Below are positions 21,370 through 22,273 of a DNA stretch of 22,273 bases, piece after piece. Position 1 is the first letter of the stretch. The number at the start of each line of letters is the position of its first letter. The DNA is from an uncultured Ruaniaceae bacterium (GTDB lineage Bacteria; Actinomycetota; Actinomycetes; Actinomycetales; Beutenbergiaceae): positions 1 through 22,273 of the forward strand of contig CALKWS010000327.1 in assembly GCA_938004115.1 (NCBI GenBank). The letters run 5' to 3'. Made by a program: the position numbers and the translations under genes. Below the pieces are notes generated by a model. The model saw only the letters and a list, made by a program, of their open reading frames with translations. It was not told where the DNA came from and did not search any database.

Positions 21370-22055
21370 CGTTCTGCTCCGTACACGCCGCGGGCCTGGT
21401 CGCGGACCGCTTGGCCATCGACGAGTTCGACGACGCGCTTGCGCATCTGGTCTACGATCTCGTCGTCATGGGTGGCCATCACGATGGTGGTGCCGGTGCG
21501 GTTGATCCGGTCCAGCAGCCGCATGATGCCCACCGAGGTGGTGGGGTCCAGGTTCCCCGTCGGCTCATCGGCGAGTAGGATCCCGGGGCGGTTCACGAAC
21601 GCGCGGGCGATCGCCACCCGCTGCTGCTCACCGCCGGACAGTTCGTGCGGGAACCGCTTCTCCTTGCCGGCCAGGCCCACCATCTCCAGCGTCTCGGGCA
21701 CCGTGGAGGCCACGTGGTGGCGGGGTTTGCCGATCACCTGCAGCGCCAGGGCCACGTTCTCGTACACCGTCTTGTTCTCCAGCAGCCGGAAGTCCTGGAA
21801 CACGGTGCCGATACCGCGGCGCAGGTGGGGGACCTTCCACTGGGAGATCTTCGACAGGTCCTTACCGGCAACGAACACCTTGCCCTTCGTCGGCCGCTCC
21901 TCCCGGAGCACCAACCTCAGGAAGGTGGATTTGCCGGAGCCGGAGGCACCCACGAGGAACAGGAACTCCCCGCGTTCTACCTCCAGCTCGATGCGGTCCA
22001 ACGCAGGTCGGGCGCCTCGGGCGTAGACCTTGGAGACCTTCTGAAAACGAATCAC
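21366..22055 (-). CDS. ftsE: Cell division ATP-binding protein FtsE
   Basis: ATPase of the FtsEX complex at the division septum. With a GTG start at 22055 the protein is 229 residues, the usual length, beginning (V/M)IRFQKVSKVYARG. The ATG at 22085 would add ten residues not found in the family and has no ribosome binding site, while CCAGG lies 9 bases before the GTG. Walker A is GASGSGKS, the Q-loop is VFQDFRLL, the signature LSGGEQQRVAIARA, Walker B ILLADEPTGNLDP and the H-loop ATHDDEIV. All ABC motifs are intact. It is first in the ftsE-ftsX-M23 operon; prfB, a frequent upstream neighbour, would lie beyond the window. Confidence 0.96.
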   Translation of the reverse strand: MIRFQKVSKVYARGARPALDRIELEVERGEFLFLVGASGSGKSTFLRLVLREERPTKGKVFVAGKDLSKISQWKVPHLRRGIGTVFQDFRLLENKTVYENVALALQVIGKPRHHVASTVPETLEMVGLAGKEKRFPHELSGGEQQRVAIARAFVNRPGILLADEPTGNLDPTTSVGIMRLLDRINRTGTTIVMATHDDEIVDQMRKRVVELVDGQAVRDQARGVYGAER

Positions 22056-22102
22056 GTGTATGAACCTGGCCAGTCTCGGCAGCATGGGGAACTGGGGGAA
22101 GC

Positions 22103-22131
22103 GGTATACCTGGCCACTGGCACTGTAAGAA
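22103..22131 (-). promoter_or_regulatory. Possible ftsEX promoter
   Basis: TTCTTA (22131-22126), 17-base spacer and TATACC (22108-22103) on the minus strand, about 48 bases upstream of the ftsE GTG. The -35 is a weak match. Confidence 0.4.
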
Positions 22132-22165
22132 GGCCCGGGCCCAGTTCCGCCGACGACACGCCGAC

Positions 22166-22207
22166 GGCCTGCCGCGAGTCGCGTCGCCGGCCCGGGGCCG
22201 GCAGGCC
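22166..22207. terminator. GC-rich hairpin upstream of ftsE
   Basis: GGCCTGCCG (22166-22174) and CGGCAGGCC (22199-22207) are perfect 9-bp arms. An alternative inner stem is GCCGGC (22186-22191) with GCCGGC (22197-22202). It may terminate the gene upstream of ftsE. The last 66 bases of the window show nothing identifiable. Confidence 0.4.
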
Positions 22208-22273
22208 ATCGAGGGGGGCCTTGATCGGCGCGGACGCGCCATAGCGCCGACTACCCGCCCCCTCGGGCGCCCG

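Noticed and set aside
22056..22085. ATG start of FtsE at 22085
   Set aside because: No ribosome binding site and ten residues beyond the conserved FtsE start; GTG at 22055 gives the normal length.

Overview
This is a high-GC, gene-dense chromosomal window from an actinobacterium, most probably a member of the Micrococcales. The GC content, many GTG starts, ATGA start/stop overlaps, mycobacterial-type FtsX ectodomain cysteines, an MshA-like glycosyltransferase and a tmRNA tag ending in ALAA (ADSKRTDFALAA) support this. The genus cannot be fixed from sequence alone. No insertion sequence, prophage, CRISPR array or tRNA was seen.

Layout. 1-704: 3' part of glycerol kinase. 739-3089: two minus-strand regulators, one with an AcoR-type GAF domain and one of the WYL family. 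3090-4181: the WYL control region with a 31-bp dyad, a possible 46-codon ORF and an alpha/beta hydrolase. 4230-11947: a cobalamin block. 12003-14631: an AI-2E/PerM family membrane protein and an MshA-like glycosyltransferase. 14848-15950: trans-translation (ssrA terminator, ssrA, smpB). 16199-18761: a small DUF4190-like membrane protein and a divergent Kup potassium transporter. 18879-22055: cell-wall division operon ftsE-ftsX-M23 peptidase.

The most coherent theme is vitamin B12. A cobalamin riboswitch (about 11215-11320, minus) precedes a four-gene operon. It encodes a membrane-anchored transcobalamin-like DUF4430 protein, an EcfT membrane protein, a fused EcfA1-A2 ATPase and an S component. 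The last three form a complete Group I ECF importer whose likely substrate is a corrinoid. Directly downstream on the same strand is an adenosylcobalamin-dependent class II ribonucleotide reductase with its own promoter and NrdR-like boxes. Divergent from the operon is a PduO-type ATP:cob(I)alamin adenosyltransferase. The set therefore covers capture, import, adenosylation and use of B12 for DNA precursor synthesis.

The right part combines division-site peptidoglycan hydrolysis (FtsEX with an EnvC-like M23 peptidase) and ribosome rescue (SmpB and tmRNA). The oppositely oriented Kup gene sits between the two groups.
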